NCBI RefSeq assembly: GCF_000331305.1
Contig: NZ_KB217478.1
Coordinates: 4,292,661-4,356,660, forward strand
Length of the DNA stretch: 64,000 bases
Source of the DNA: Calothrix sp. PCC 7103
GTDB lineage: Bacteria; Cyanobacteriota; Cyanobacteriia; Cyanobacteriales; Nostocaceae
Reading direction: 5' to 3'
Part shown: positions 36,231 through 46,278 of the stretch, piece after piece
Layout of the letters: each line of letters opens with the position of its first letter
Numbering within the stretch: the stretch's first letter is position 1
Program-made: the position numbers and the translations under genes
The notes under the pieces: generated by a model
The model's database searches: none
Told to the model about the DNA's origin: nothing
What the model saw: only the letters and a program-made list of their open reading frames with translations

Positions 36231-36896
36231 AAATTTTCTCTATTTTTGATGAATATCGAATCAGAATATTTTACAAATGATAATAAGCAAATGATAATAA
36301 GTTGCAAAAGTTCACAAAATAAGGGCAGTCAGAACCCTGTTAGATATGAAGTGAAGTTTAGTAGTTTTTGATTTTACTTAATTACCTTTGGAAATTGGTG
36401 TGTCCTTATTTGAAGTTTGATTCGTAAAGCAATAAACATAAAATTACTTTATATAAACTTATTTATCGTCTGCCCAAAGTTTTGAACTTTTTTTGCAATC
36501 TATTCCTTTAGTAGTAATTTCACAAAGTGTCACTTGATTTAGTAATTTTAATTAGATTAAATTAAATTAATTTTTTGGCATAAAGATCACGCTCGAAGAT
36601 GCCCCAAAGGAATTAGGTATTTTATGATACACTACAATGATGAGCATGTTTGAATTCATTAATTTTCACTTTATCAATCCGGATTTCTATAGTTGAATTT
36701 GTATCTAAAGTCGCAAACTAATTTAAGGCAAATCTATTTCTTTATAAGGATAACTTTAAAAGTGACGAAATATAAATTATACAGAGATGGTTAATAATGC
36801 CTCCAAAAGTTACCTTAATTCAATTTAATCGTTTCTGTAAATTTGAATGTTAACGGATAATTCAAAGCTACTCTATTTGATATAAACTAAGAAATT
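36231..36896. other. intergenic leader region
   Basis: This AT-rich stretch between divergent genes carries no supported gene. Bases 36303-36360 resemble 15973-16015. Bases 36590-36636 (gaagatg...tgatacacta) resemble 42221-42267 upstream of the amidase relic. Confidence 0.5.
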
Positions 36897-37913
36897 ATGG
36901 CTATTTCACTCAAACCTCTCCGAAATCAAGTAATAGTGATTACAGGCGCTAGTAGTGGAATTGGGCTAGTCACGGCTAGAATGGCTGCTGCTCAGGGTGC
37001 AAAGCTTGTGTTAGCAGCGCGCAACGAAGAAGCTCTAAGCCAGCTTGTGAATGAAATTTGCGATAAAGGTGGTCAAGCAATTTATGTAGGCACCGACGTA
37101 GGAAAAGAAGAAGATGTTAATCGCATTGCAGAAAAAGCGATTGCAGAATTTGGCGGCTTTGATACTTGGGTTAATAATGCAGGTGTATCAATATTTGGTC
37201 GCTGCATGGACGTAACCATACCAGACATGAAGCGGATGTTTGATACAGACTTTTGGGGTACTGTTTACGGTTCGCGCGCTGCTGTCAGACACTTTAAGGA
37301 GCGCGGGGGCAGTGGTGCCCTAATTAATATTGGTAGCTTTTTCGGAGACCGTGCGACACCAATTCAATCAACTTATTGCTGTGCAAAACATGCACTTCAT
37401 GGATGGACGGATGCTCTACGAATGGAGTTGGAAAAAGAAAGAACGCCTGTCTCAGTGACATTAATTCACCCAGGACGAATTGATACTCCATACAATGAAC
37501 ATGCTCGCAGCTATATATCTAATCAACCAGCCCATCGTGGCATGATATATCCACCCGAAGCAGTAGCTGAAGCAATTTTGTATTCGGCAGAACATCAAAA
37601 ACGTGATATGTACGTTGGTTTCCAAGCTAAATTCTTTGCAGTGTTGGGTGCTTTGGCGCCACGACTTATGGATAAGTTGATGGAAGCATGGATGTTTTAC
37701 TCCCAACAGTCTGACCGTCCATCGAAAGATAGAGAAGACAACGCGCTTTATAAACCTGGTTATGGAATGCACGAACGAGGAACACATCAAGGGTGGATTC
37801 GTTCGGGAAGTTGGTATGTAAAAGCTGAAAAGCACCCGCTTATCACAACAGTTGCTCTTGCTACCGTTGCCTTAACACTCTGGTTGTTTACAACATCCGC
37901 ATTTGTAAGCTAA
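36897..37913 (+). CDS. SDR oxidoreductase with C-terminal membrane anchor
   Basis: A 338-residue classical short-chain dehydrogenase. Cofactor binding is ITGASSGIGLVTARMAAAQG, followed by NNAGVSIFG, the Ser in LINIGSFFGD, and the active-site pair in STYCCAKHAL. After the ~250-residue domain comes an extension with a final hydrophobic segment (LITTVALATVALTLWLFTTS) that should anchor it in a membrane. The substrate is unknown; steroid-, lipid- or sugar-type SDRs with such tails occur in cyanobacteria. It is monocistronic and ended by a strong hairpin at 37933. Confidence 0.85.
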   Translation: MAISLKPLRNQVIVITGASSGIGLVTARMAAAQGAKLVLAARNEEALSQLVNEICDKGGQAIYVGTDVGKEEDVNRIAEKAIAEFGGFDTWVNNAGVSIFGRCMDVTIPDMKRMFDTDFWGTVYGSRAAVRHFKERGGSGALINIGSFFGDRATPIQSTYCCAKHALHGWTDALRMELEKERTPVSVTLIHPGRIDTPYNEHARSYISNQPAHRGMIYPPEAVAEAILYSAEHQKRDMYVGFQAKFFAVLGALAPRLMDKLMEAWMFYSQQSDRPSKDREDNALYKPGYGMHERGTHQGWIRSGSWYVKAEKHPLITTVALATVALTLWLFTTSAFVS

Positions 37914-37932
37914 AGAAAGCTGGTTTCTAACT

Positions 37933-37975
37933 AATTACGGCGCTACTTTCACATTAAAGGGCGCCGTAATTTTTT
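37933..37975 (+). terminator. Rho-independent terminator of the SDR gene
   Basis: Stem aattacggcgc/gcgccgtaatt with a ~16-base loop is followed by TTTTT, 20 bases after the stop codon. Confidence 0.85.
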
Positions 37976-38009
37976 ACCATGTTTAATGTGAAAGGCTGAA
38001 AGCCCCGTA

Positions 38010-38047
38010 GTAAAAGTCTTAATTTTTTTTGAAATTAAGACTTTTAC
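38010..38047. repeat. long perfect hairpin of unknown role
   Basis: Arms gtaaaagtcttaattt and aaattaagacttttac pair perfectly over 16 bases, with an outer cccgt/acggg pair around them. It lies 35 bases after the SDR terminator. It could be a second terminator or a small mobile relic. Confidence 0.6.
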
Positions 38048-38153
38048 GTTATTTATAACGGGGATGAAAGCCGAGGAATGCGATTTTAATCGCAATCGCT
38101 ATTTTATGAAACGGCTTATCACGGCATAATATTACTCAAGCAAGAAAAATAAA

Positions 38154-38183
38154 TTCCCTCTATACTGGCAAAGTAAGAGGGAA
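38154..38183. terminator. hairpin downstream of psaB
   Basis: Arms ttccctct and agagggaa flank a 14-base loop, with A/T runs on both sides. It lies ~57 bases beyond the psaB stop and can serve psaB on the minus strand. Confidence 0.6.
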
Positions 38184-38239
38184 AAATGGCTAAAGGTTAG
38201 AGAATATCAAATTTTTAAGTCAAATAAATCAAAACATCA

Positions 38240-40465
38240 TCAAAATTTCCCAGCAGTTGCAGGTATCATAAATGCTGCGAAAGTGAGAATGTAACCAACT
38301 GTAAAGTGAACCAAACCTATCAACCAGCCTTGGACGATGGTTAAAGCAACAGGTTTATCTTTCCAGCGGACTAAGTTAGCTAACGGAGTACGTTCGTGTG
38401 CCCATACCAAGGTTTCTATCAACTCTTGCCAGTAACCACGCCAAGAGATAAGGAACATAAAACCAGTTGCCCAGACTAGGTGCCCAAACAAGAACATCCA
38501 AGCCCATACAGATAAATTGCTCGTACCATAGGGGTTGTAGCCGTTAATTACTTGAGCCGAGTTAGCCCATAAATAATCGCGAAACCAGCCCATCAAGTAG
38601 GTAGAATTCTCGTTAAACTGAGCTACGTTTCCTTGCCAAATACCAAGATGCTTCCAATGAAAATAAAACGTTGTCCAGCCAAGCAGGTTGAGCATCCAGA
38701 ATATTGCCAAGAAGAAAGATTGTTGCCAAGCAGAACTTTGGCAAGTGCCACCACGACCCGGACCATCACAGGGAAAGGTGAAACCAAAGTCTTTTTTATC
38801 AGGCATTAACTTTGTTCCACGCGCATCTAATGCACCCTTAACACAAATTAATGTAGTGGTGTGTAGACCCAAAGCAATAGCGTGGTGAACTAAGAAATCT
38901 CCAGGGCCAATAGTTAGGAATAAAGAGTTAGAGCCAGAGTTGATGGCATCCAACCAATTTGGCAACCACATGTTAGCGTGGTTTGGGTAAGCTGTGAATG
39001 CCAAGCTATCTGGATTCGACAGCAGCACATTCATGCCATATATGGCTTTACCTTGTGCCGCTTGCACAAACTGAGCAAACACAGGTTCAATCAAAATTTG
39101 CTTCTCAGGAGTTCCAAACGCAACGACTACATCATTGTGAACATATAGCCCCAAAGTGTGGAACCCAAGGAATAAAGATACCCAACTCAAATGGGAAATA
39201 ATCGCTTCTTTGTGTTTGAGTACTCGGTCGAGAACATTGCCCCTATTTTGTTCTGGGTCATAATCTCGAACCCAGAAAATAGCAGCGTGGGCAAAGGCGC
39301 CAACCATGAAGAAGCCAGCAAGATATTGGTGGTGCGTGTACAGAGTTACCTGAGTTGTATAATCCTTAGCCATAAAAGCATAAGGAGGTAAAGCGTACAT
39401 ATGCTGCGCGACCAAAGAAAGAGCAGTACCTAGTGCTGCCAAGTGAATCGATAATTGAAAATGCAGCGAGTTATTGTAGGTATCGTATAATCCTTGGTGA
39501 GGTAAGTTGAATTGACCTTCGGTTTTAATGCCAAAAAAATTTTTAGCATTTAGCATTTCTTTGATGCTATGCCCAATCCCGAAGTTAGTGCGGTACTGGT
39601 GACCAGCAATGATAAAAATAACTGCTAATGCCAAGTGGTGATGCGCCATATCCGTCAGCCATAAAGACTGTGTTTGAGGATGGAAACCACCTAAAAATGA
39701 TAGAATTGCAGTTCCGGCGCCTTGGGATGTACCAAACAGATGTCCAGCAGTATCTGGATTTTGAGCATAAACTGCCCAATCACCTCGAAAGAAAGGCCCC
39801 AGACCTTCTGGATGTGGTAGTGTCGTCAGAAAATTATCCCAACCGACATGAATACCACGCGATTCTGGAATAGCGACGTGAATTAAGTGACCAGCCCAAG
39901 CTAAACAACTGACTCCAAACAAACCAGCTAAGTGGTGATTCAGGCGAGGTTCAGCGCTCTTAAACCAAGCTAAACTTGGACGAAACTTTGGTTGTAAATG
40001 TAACCAACCAGCAAACAGAAACACTGCTGCTAACAGTAATAAGAATATTGAACCCTGATACAAGTCATTGTTCGTTCGCATACCAATGGTGTACCACCAA
40101 TGATAAACACCAGAGTAAGCAATGTTAACTGGATTAGATGCACCAGCTTGAGTGAAAGCATCTATTGCTGGTTTACCAAAATGTGGATCCCAAATCGCGT
40201 GAGCAATCGGACGAATATGAATTGGGTCTTTAATCCACTGTTGAAAATTACCTTGCCAAGCAACATGGAATAGTAGGCTAGATGCCCACAAAAAGATAAT
40301 TGCCACGTGACCGAAGTGAGTTGCGAAAATCCTTTGGTAAAGATTCTCTTCAGTCATTCCGTCATGACTCTCAAAATCATTACCCATAGCCATCGCGTAC
40401 CATAGGCGCCGCGTGGTTGGGTCTTGTGCAAGGTCTTGACTAAACTTAGGGTATTTTCTTGCCAT
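38240..40465 (-). CDS. psaB: photosystem I P700 apoprotein A2, stand-alone paralogue
   Basis: A 741-residue, full-length PsaB with eleven membrane helices. It binds half of P700, the core chlorophylls and, with PsaA, cluster FX. FX ligands C566 and C575 are in [12 protein letters not shown], and the P700 axial His is in [14 protein letters not shown] (~662). The N-terminus [20 protein letters not shown] is typical. Differences from common PsaB include [14 protein letters not shown] after FX and the shortened end MIPATAGKF. psaA is absent; psaB normally follows psaA. This looks like the lone extra psaB known from some nitrogen-fixing cyanobacteria. A sensor kinase gene lies ~300 bases upstream. 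Confidence 0.93.
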   Translation of the reverse strand: MARKYPKFSQDLAQDPTTRRLWYAMAMGNDFESHDGMTEENLYQRIFATHFGHVAIIFLWASSLLFHVAWQGNFQQWIKDPIHIRPIAHAIWDPHFGKPAIDAFTQAGASNPVNIAYSGVYHWWYTIGMRTNNDLYQGSIFLLLLAAVFLFAGWLHLQPKFRPSLAWFKSAEPRLNHHLAGLFGVSCLAWAGHLIHVAIPESRGIHVGWDNFLTTLPHPEGLGPFFRGDWAVYAQNPDTAGHLFGTSQGAGTAILSFLGGFHPQTQSLWLTDMAHHHLALAVIFIIAGHQYRTNFGIGHSIKEMLNAKNFFGIKTEGQFNLPHQGLYDTYNNSLHFQLSIHLAALGTALSLVAQHMYALPPYAFMAKDYTTQVTLYTHHQYLAGFFMVGAFAHAAIFWVRDYDPEQNRGNVLDRVLKHKEAIISHLSWVSLFLGFHTLGLYVHNDVVVAFGTPEKQILIEPVFAQFVQAAQGKAIYGMNVLLSNPDSLAFTAYPNHANMWLPNWLDAINSGSNSLFLTIGPGDFLVHHAIALGLHTTTLICVKGALDARGTKLMPDKKDFGFTFPCDGPGRGGTCQSSAWQQSFFLAIFWMLNLLGWTTFYFHWKHLGIWQGNVAQFNENSTYLMGWFRDYLWANSAQVINGYNPYGTSNLSVWAWMFLFGHLVWATGFMFLISWRGYWQELIETLVWAHERTPLANLVRWKDKPVALTIVQGWLIGLVHFTVGYILTFAAFMIPATAGKF

Positions 40466-40763
40466 GTATTCTACTTACGTCCTCCTTTTAGTTAATTGCA
40501 ACCAAGTAGAAAAGGCTTGTGATGACTTAAAGAAAACAAACTTGACGATTTATTTAGTAGCGATGCAGTTCACTCCCACAAAAGTAACTCTTTAATTTAA
40601 AAGTTACTACTACTAATACTTACTGATTCTATAACCTAGGGAAGAGATTGTTATTAATTTATTTTGTGTTCACTAATACATTAATATGGAAAGTTTGGCG
40701 GCTTGTTTTGTAATGATAAAAGACATTTGTAAATTTTTATAACATTAACTTTATTACAGTTTA

Positions 40764-41945
40764 TTATTTGACTTCTATAGGTAAAATAACAGTAAAACTA
40801 GAGCCAACCCCAACCTGCGATTCTAAAAAAATTTCGCCCTGCATTAGTTTTACTAATTGCTTAACAATTGGTAACCCTAAACCAGTACTATCATGTTTAG
40901 GCACAGCAGAAGCGCCTCGATAAAAGGGGTCAAACACGCGCGATTGTTCTTCTAAGGGAATTCCAATTCCAGTATCCGTAACTACCATCATCCACTGAGT
41001 ATCAGATATTGTATAGCAAGTTAATGTAATGCTCCCCCACTCTGTATAGCGAATTGCATTACTAAGAAGATTTGTAATAATTTGCTGTAATCGCAGAGGA
41101 TCTATTATAACTTGATCTGGAGCAAGCGTGCAATCTACTATTATTTGTAATTGTTTTGCTTGTGCTAAAGTCTCCATCATTTCAATTGCACTATTAATTA
41201 TACATTTTACACCTGAGTTAACTAACCGTAATTGCATTTTTCCAGCTTCACATCGCGAAAGCTCCAATGCTGAATTGATTAGACAGATTAGCTGGCGCCC
41301 ATTACGTAATACGCGCTCAATATGTTCAATACTAGGAACAGAATCTTTTAACTCAGAACGTTTTCGTACTTGGCGCAAAAATAAATCTGAGTAGTTAATA
41401 ATTGAATGTAATGGAGTTTTAAGTTCGTGTGCTAAGTGAGAGATATTCTCTTGAGTAGCATTTACCAAACGATTTAATTCTTCATTTGTAAGTAATAATT
41501 GACTATGCAACTGCTCCATTTCCTGCACTCGCTCCTGTGTATAGCTTACAAACGCTTGAGCAATAGCTTCATCAATTACTGCATCAATCAACTTCACAAC
41601 CCGCATAACTTCTGTACCTGTGGCAAACTGTAAATCACTTTCTAATGCTGAAAGTACCTCTTGACGCAATAAATGGTACTCGCGCGCAATTTCTGTAGGC
41701 TCAAAACCGAATTTTGCTCTCTCTGTACCATGCTCTAAACTTGCCCAAACCAGCGATTTAACATTATCTTCGGTTGATTGAGAAATAATATTTGCCATTG
41801 CCGTTAACAAATGAGGTATATGATTTTTTACACTTGTATAAGGTAGTAAAGAACTGCTTTGAATCTCAGAATCAGAGTAAACTGCTCTAACCCAATTATT
41901 TACAATCGTGTCAGCTTTTTGATGAAGCAATTGTTTTAAATCCAT
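40764..41945 (-). CDS. sensor histidine kinase with RsbRD-type N-terminus
   Basis: A 393-residue soluble kinase. Residues ~10-130 are helical and resemble the RsbRD N-terminal (globin-fold-like) domain (IVNNWVRAVYS, FEPTEIAREYHLLRQEVL). A coiled segment leads to the HisKA H-box ENISHLAHELKTPLHSIINY (His ~173). The ATPase domain has an N-box LQQIITNLLSNAIRYTEWGS, G1 VVTDTGIGIPLEEQ and G2 STGLGLPIVKQLVK. There are no membrane helices, so it senses an internal signal. No cognate regulator gene is adjacent. It is on the same strand as psaB, just upstream, which may or may not reflect control. Confidence 0.87.
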   Translation of the reverse strand: MDLKQLLHQKADTIVNNWVRAVYSDSEIQSSSLLPYTSVKNHIPHLLTAMANIISQSTEDNVKSLVWASLEHGTERAKFGFEPTEIAREYHLLRQEVLSALESDLQFATGTEVMRVVKLIDAVIDEAIAQAFVSYTQERVQEMEQLHSQLLLTNEELNRLVNATQENISHLAHELKTPLHSIINYSDLFLRQVRKRSELKDSVPSIEHIERVLRNGRQLICLINSALELSRCEAGKMQLRLVNSGVKCIINSAIEMMETLAQAKQLQIIVDCTLAPDQVIIDPLRLQQIITNLLSNAIRYTEWGSITLTCYTISDTQWMMVVTDTGIGIPLEEQSRVFDPFYRGASAVPKHDSTGLGLPIVKQLVKLMQGEIFLESQVGVGSSFTVILPIEVK

Positions 41946-42429
41946 TTGTAAAAAATAATAAATTCCCTCTACACAATTAAATACAAGGGAGACGCAAGAA
42001 GGTAGAGACGTGATTAATCACCTCTCTACATTATTTATACAATAATTTCTTTATATCTAAAATACTACTAAATTGATTATTTTTTTTATAACTGAGGAAG
42101 GAAATTATATTAATTTTTAATGTATTCATCAACACATACATTGTAAAGTTTTGAAAAGTAAATTTGGCTTTTCTTGTGGAGTGGCCATCCTTGTCAGCCC
42201 TACTTGCGTTCGACGCTTATCGTTTGAAGATGACCGAAAATGATTAGATATTTCTTGATACACTATAGCTACAGGCGCCTTATTTATGCTACAAACAGTA
42301 AAGTTATGAGCCGTTATCAGTATAAATTCATTAGTATAAAATATTCAAAAATTAAATAAAGCTGGAATTAATACTAAAGATAAAAGTCTCTTCTACTTTA
42401 TAGAGAAATGACTTTTATTTTATCCATAT
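41946..42429. other. intergenic, with dispersed repeats
   Basis: It holds a gtagagacgtg-family palindrome at 42002-42029, a ttgtggagtggccatcc-type repeat at ~42175, the gaagatg...tgatacacta element at 42221-42267, and a hairpin with arms ataaaagtc/gacttttat at ~42380-42421. No gene is seen. Confidence 0.5.
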
Positions 42430-42720
42430 TTGCTGTTATCGTGTCCAGTTGCAATAACACCAGCATTTACCCATCGACCTCAAGGTGTAGCTATTAAAGT
42501 TGATAATCGAAAAGTGCCATATCAAATGGCTAATGGCGCCTACACAGTACCATTTAATCTTACAGGTCATCCAGTTGTAGTAATTCCCATTGGACAAACC
42601 TCATATGGATTACCAATAGGAATACAAATAGTTGGCAAACGTTGGTAAGAAATGGAATTACTAGCAATAGCACAGAAAATAACCGAAGTCACTCAAAGTT
42701 TCCAACATCCACATCTTTAA
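42430..42720 (+). pseudogene. amidase C-terminal relic
   Basis: The sequence PFNLTGHPVVVIPIGQTSYG, LPIGIQIVGKRW, then a stop codon where the intact gene has Lys, then EMELLAIAQKITEVTQSF, is a close match to the last ~95 residues of the amidase directly downstream. Nothing of the N-terminal part remains. It is a tandem duplicate that has decayed. Confidence 0.85.
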
Positions 42721-42722
42721 TT

Positions 42723-44189
42723 ATGAATAATCTAATTTTCCTACCCGCCCATAAAATAGCAGAAATGATACGCACACGCGAAATATCTGCCGTCGAAGTT
42801 TTAGAAGCACATCTAGCTCAAATTTCCAAACATAATTCTAATTTAAACGCGATTTGTACACTTGATGAACGCGCACGTACAACAGCCAAACAAGCAGACG
42901 AAGCGTTAGCAAGAGGTGAAAACTGGGGAGTTTTACATGGTGTCCCAATGACCGTTAAAGATGTATACGAAACAGCAGGACTCCGCACAACTGCCGGATA
43001 TAAAAGACTCAAAGATTATATCCCAACTCAAGACGCAACAGTAGTACAAAGATTACGAGCGGCAGGAGCAATTATTATCGGTAAATCAAATCTGGCTAAA
43101 TTAGCAAGTGATTTTCAAAGTACAAATGATTTGTTTGAAAAAGTTAACAATCCTTGGAATTTGAATTGTACAGCAGGTGGGAGTTCGGGTGGAAGTGCTG
43201 TAGCTGTAGCTACAGGTATGGCGCCTTTAGAAATAGGAGATGATATTGGAGGTTCAATGCGCCAACCTGCTCATTTTTGTGGTGTGTATAGTTTAAAACC
43301 AACTGACCGCCGTATATCTACTGCTGGACATATTCCAGAAGTGCCAGGACAGCCAAAATGTATTCGACATATGTTAACTACTGGATGCTTCGCACGCTCG
43401 GTTGAAGATTTGCAATTATGGTTTACACTCTCATTAGGTACAGATTTAAGACAACCTTCGGTGGCGCCCGTTCCTCTCGATACTCCATCAAATAAATCTT
43501 TACACAATTTAAAAATTGCTTGGACTGATGGTTGGAAAGAAATTCCGGTTGCTTTGTCTATTCAAAGTGCAATTAAGTCATTTGTGGATAACTTAGCTCA
43601 AACTGGCGCCTATACAGAAAACTGGAGTCCAGAAAAGTTTGATTTAGGAGAAACTTTACAACTCTACAACTTACTTGTCGCTCTCAGCATGGGACATGCT
43701 AAACCTTGGGAGTTTGATGATTTTCGCCAAGTGTTTCCGTTTATGTTCAAAGAAGCAACTCAAGGTGATAAAACACTTCGCAACCTTAGCAACCTGAGTC
43801 AGCTTTTACCTAGTTTATTAAATTCAAATCCCAAGAAGTACTTTGAAGTATTAACACAACGTGACCGAATAATTGCCCAAATCGATGAAGCGTTAGAAAA
43901 ATGGGATGTTTGGTTGTGTCCAGTTGCTACTACTACTGCGTTTACTCATTGCACGAAAGGTGCGGCTATTAATGTTGATAGTAGAAAAATACCTTATTTG
44001 CTGGCGAGTGGCGCTTATACTATGCCTTTTGCTTTTACTGGACACCCTGTTGTGGTGATTCCCATTGGTCAAGATGATACAGGATTACCTATTGGGATAC
44101 AAGTTGTAGGTAAACGGTGGAAGGAAATGGAATTATTAAATATCGCGCGGCAACTTGCTCAGAGTTTTCAAATTCCACCTGGTTACTAG
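42723..44189 (+). CDS. amidase signature family enzyme
   Basis: A 488-residue protein from the ATG at 42723, directly after the relic. The catalytic Lys is in PMTVKDVYETAGLRTTAGYK, the cis-Ser in NCTAGGSSGGSAVAVATGMA and the nucleophile Ser in IGDDIGGSMRQPAHFCGVYS, where the usual motif is GSDIGGSIR. The C-terminal part ends VVVIPIGQDDTGLPIGIQVV. Such enzymes hydrolyse amides; the substrate here is not known. It is not GatA, which is longer in conserved regions and tied to gatBC. The upstream relic shows that a tandem duplication occurred. Confidence 0.87.
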   Translation: MNNLIFLPAHKIAEMIRTREISAVEVLEAHLAQISKHNSNLNAICTLDERARTTAKQADEALARGENWGVLHGVPMTVKDVYETAGLRTTAGYKRLKDYIPTQDATVVQRLRAAGAIIIGKSNLAKLASDFQSTNDLFEKVNNPWNLNCTAGGSSGGSAVAVATGMAPLEIGDDIGGSMRQPAHFCGVYSLKPTDRRISTAGHIPEVPGQPKCIRHMLTTGCFARSVEDLQLWFTLSLGTDLRQPSVAPVPLDTPSNKSLHNLKIAWTDGWKEIPVALSIQSAIKSFVDNLAQTGAYTENWSPEKFDLGETLQLYNLLVALSMGHAKPWEFDDFRQVFPFMFKEATQGDKTLRNLSNLSQLLPSLLNSNPKKYFEVLTQRDRIIAQIDEALEKWDVWLCPVATTTAFTHCTKGAAINVDSRKIPYLLASGAYTMPFAFTGHPVVVIPIGQDDTGLPIGIQVVGKRWKEMELLNIARQLAQSFQIPPGY

Positions 44190-44202
44190 TTCAGAACAAT
44201 AA

Positions 44203-44345
44203 AAGATGCTTCGTTCCTCAGCATGACAAGAGGAGGCTTGATAATTGGGAATATGGTCTTGTGGGATGGGCATCCTTGCCCGTCGTGTAATATACACACC
44301 TTGGACGAACAGGCAGGGATGCCTGTTCTACAAGATGTTATTGAA
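44203..44345. repeat. dispersed repeats after the amidase
   Basis: In order: agatgcttcgttcctcagca (as near 25030), a gtgggatgggcatccttgcc element (as at 55045 and 61392), and gaacaggcagggatgcctgt, an inverted repeat (as at 62350). There is no gene here. Confidence 0.55.
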
Positions 44346-44433
44346 AGGTATGTCAATGTTTGTATTTGTGTGTTGATTAAAGACTTAATGCGTTCCCCAG
44401 AGCAAAAGCTGGGAAACGGTAAAAAGCCTTTAG

Positions 44434-44736
44434 TTACATTTGACCGCTAAAGATAGGCTGAACTTTACGGTCAGTCAATTCCCCCAGGTCATCTGCTACC
44501 GTCAAAACACCGGGTTTGCAGCGCTTGACTGTAACAGATACCCCTGTGGCGCCTTCTTGTTCAAGGTCATCGATATAACCTTTGCGAGAGGCACTAGCTT
44601 CTGCGGCAGTTAGGAATGGACCGAAATAATAGGTGCAGCGGGGGGACTGAGTTTTAACCTCGACCCACCACGCCATACCAATATTTTGATATACGTTGAT
44701 CAACAATTCTTTGAAATTATTCCAAACGCTTGTCAT
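44434..44736 (-). CDS. DUF1816 domain protein
   Basis: A 100-residue protein (start ATG at 44736; the frame continues to 44748). It has the DUF1816 signature: IGMAWWVEVKTQSPRCTYYF, GPFLTAAEASASRKGYIDDL, EQEGATGVSVTVKRCKPGVL. Some members resemble a phycobilisome linker domain, but their role is not settled. It is monocistronic. The tail ends ~110 bases from the dispersed repeats. Confidence 0.8.
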   Translation of the reverse strand: MTSVWNNFKELLINVYQNIGMAWWVEVKTQSPRCTYYFGPFLTAAEASASRKGYIDDLEQEGATGVSVTVKRCKPGVLTVADDLGELTDRKVQPIFSGQM

Positions 44737-44845
44737 GGCTTTCACCAAGTAGATGTTTTGAGTTGTGTGTAAAAGGTACGTTGAAAAAAGTGTGTTTACA
44801 TTTCTTTATACTCTTTTACTCTAACTTTTTCCAAGAAATTGTCGC

Positions 44846-46165
44846 TTACTTATCAGGATGTAAGGTATTTACCCAACGTTGACGATAAATTTCGTAAAGT
44901 GTCATACCTGCTGCTACGGACGCATTAAGGCTAGGAGTCTTACCGGATAAGGGAATTGACACTAAAACATCACATGCGCGCTGTGTCAGCAAACTAAGAC
45001 CTTCGCCCTCAGAACCAATAACAATAACGATGGGGCTGAGTTTTTTGTCGTCTTTGGGGTTGCCAAAATCAACTGAGTGCAGTGGAACACTAGCATCATC
45101 GGCAGTGCCGTAAATCCAAAAGCCCGCTGCTTTTAAATCTTCTAATGCGCGGCTTAGGTTTGTCACCCTTGAAACGGTAAAGTTTTCTAACGCACCTGCT
45201 GCGACTTTCATAACTGTGGAAGTAATACCAGCACAACGTCGTTGTGGTATAACCAACCCGTGGGCGCCAATAGCTTCAGCAGTACGAATAATGGCGCCGA
45301 GGTTATGGGGATCGGTGATGCCATCTGCCACCACAATTACTGGTGCATAGCTCTTTTTAAAGGCTTGAGTCATTAAATCATGCAAATCAGCATAGTTATA
45401 AGGAGCTACTTGTGCTGCTACTCCTTGGTGATTTGCTTGTTCAGTAATTTGGTCTAGGCGCCTTGGTTCAACTTCATCGATTACTGTACCATTTTCTTTC
45501 GCCTGAAGAATTAACGAATGAAAACGGGGATCATAACGTAAACGAGGAGTAATCCAGATACGGTTGAGATGACGTGTACCTTCCAATGCGGTCAAAACAG
45601 GGTGACGACCATAAATCATGTCAGTACTTTCTGACTGTATATCTGTATCAAATTCGGCGATATCGTCTTTGACAAATCGACTTGCGGCGCCAATGGAATG
45701 TGGAACAACTCGTTTGCCTTTAATTCTTACACCTTGGCGAGTTGGAAGGGCGCTTTCGCCTTTTCGAGCCTCAAATTTGCGACCCTCGAATTTGCGACCC
45801 TCGGATTTACTCTCAAATTTACCTTCATATTTTCTACCTTCGTCTCGCTTGCCGTCGAATTGCTTGTTCTCAACTCGCTTGCTATCAATTGGCTTGACTG
45901 ATGGAACTGAAAATTTACCGTTTAGGCGAGGACTTGGAACGGGACTATCGATATCTCTGTCTCTATTTTTGTCAAATCCCTTTTTCGATAGATTTGGCAG
46001 CGATAACTTAGCTTGTGGACGTGGACTAGGAGCGCTACTACCGTTGCCATTAGCTCTTCTTGGATTTCCAACTGAATTTCCAACTACGCGCTTACCCTTA
46101 ATTTTGAGGGATTGCCCGCGTTGCTGTTCACGGGGGGCGTTAATTTTTTTGGTTTTGTTAGCCAT
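44846..46165 (-). CDS. rlmB: 23S rRNA 2'-O-methyltransferase RlmB (TrmH family) with long basic N-terminus
   Basis: A 439-residue protein. The last ~260 residues are a SpoU/TrmH enzyme: a substrate-binding part [20 protein letters not shown], then the SAM knot [47 protein letters not shown] and [20 protein letters not shown]. The first ~170 residues are low-complexity and basic ([17 protein letters not shown]). They carry the motif IKGKRVV twice (~21 and ~147), so the extension may have grown by duplication. RlmB methylates G2251 of 23S rRNA. It lies after the mini-RNase III gene on the same strand; both act on 23S rRNA. Confidence 0.88.
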   Translation of the reverse strand: MANKTKKINAPREQQRGQSLKIKGKRVVGNSVGNPRRANGNGSSAPSPRPQAKLSLPNLSKKGFDKNRDRDIDSPVPSPRLNGKFSVPSVKPIDSKRVENKQFDGKRDEGRKYEGKFESKSEGRKFEGRKFEARKGESALPTRQGVRIKGKRVVPHSIGAASRFVKDDIAEFDTDIQSESTDMIYGRHPVLTALEGTRHLNRIWITPRLRYDPRFHSLILQAKENGTVIDEVEPRRLDQITEQANHQGVAAQVAPYNYADLHDLMTQAFKKSYAPVIVVADGITDPHNLGAIIRTAEAIGAHGLVIPQRRCAGITSTVMKVAAGALENFTVSRVTNLSRALEDLKAAGFWIYGTADDASVPLHSVDFGNPKDDKKLSPIVIVIGSEGEGLSLLTQRACDVLVSIPLSGKTPSLNASVAAGMTLYEIYRQRWVNTLHPDK

Positions 46166-46278
46166 GATAAGTATGATAAGTCCCTAGTAAATAGTGCGTT
46201 TCCGGCACTTCTATCACTACAATTGAACCCAAATGCAAGCGCAAAAGGTTTTTTTAGGTAGAAATACCACTGCTTGTT

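Noticed and set aside
38010..38047. the perfect hairpin as a riboswitch
   Set aside because: It lies after a terminator between convergent genes and has no conserved aptamer-like structure.
44223..44450. 75-codon frame after the amidase
   Set aside because: It runs through dispersed repeats and has no coding character.
45618..46187. 189-codon plus-strand frame antisense to rlmB
   Set aside because: Its Leu/Ser/Pro-rich product mirrors the low-complexity N-terminal part of rlmB and has no own features.
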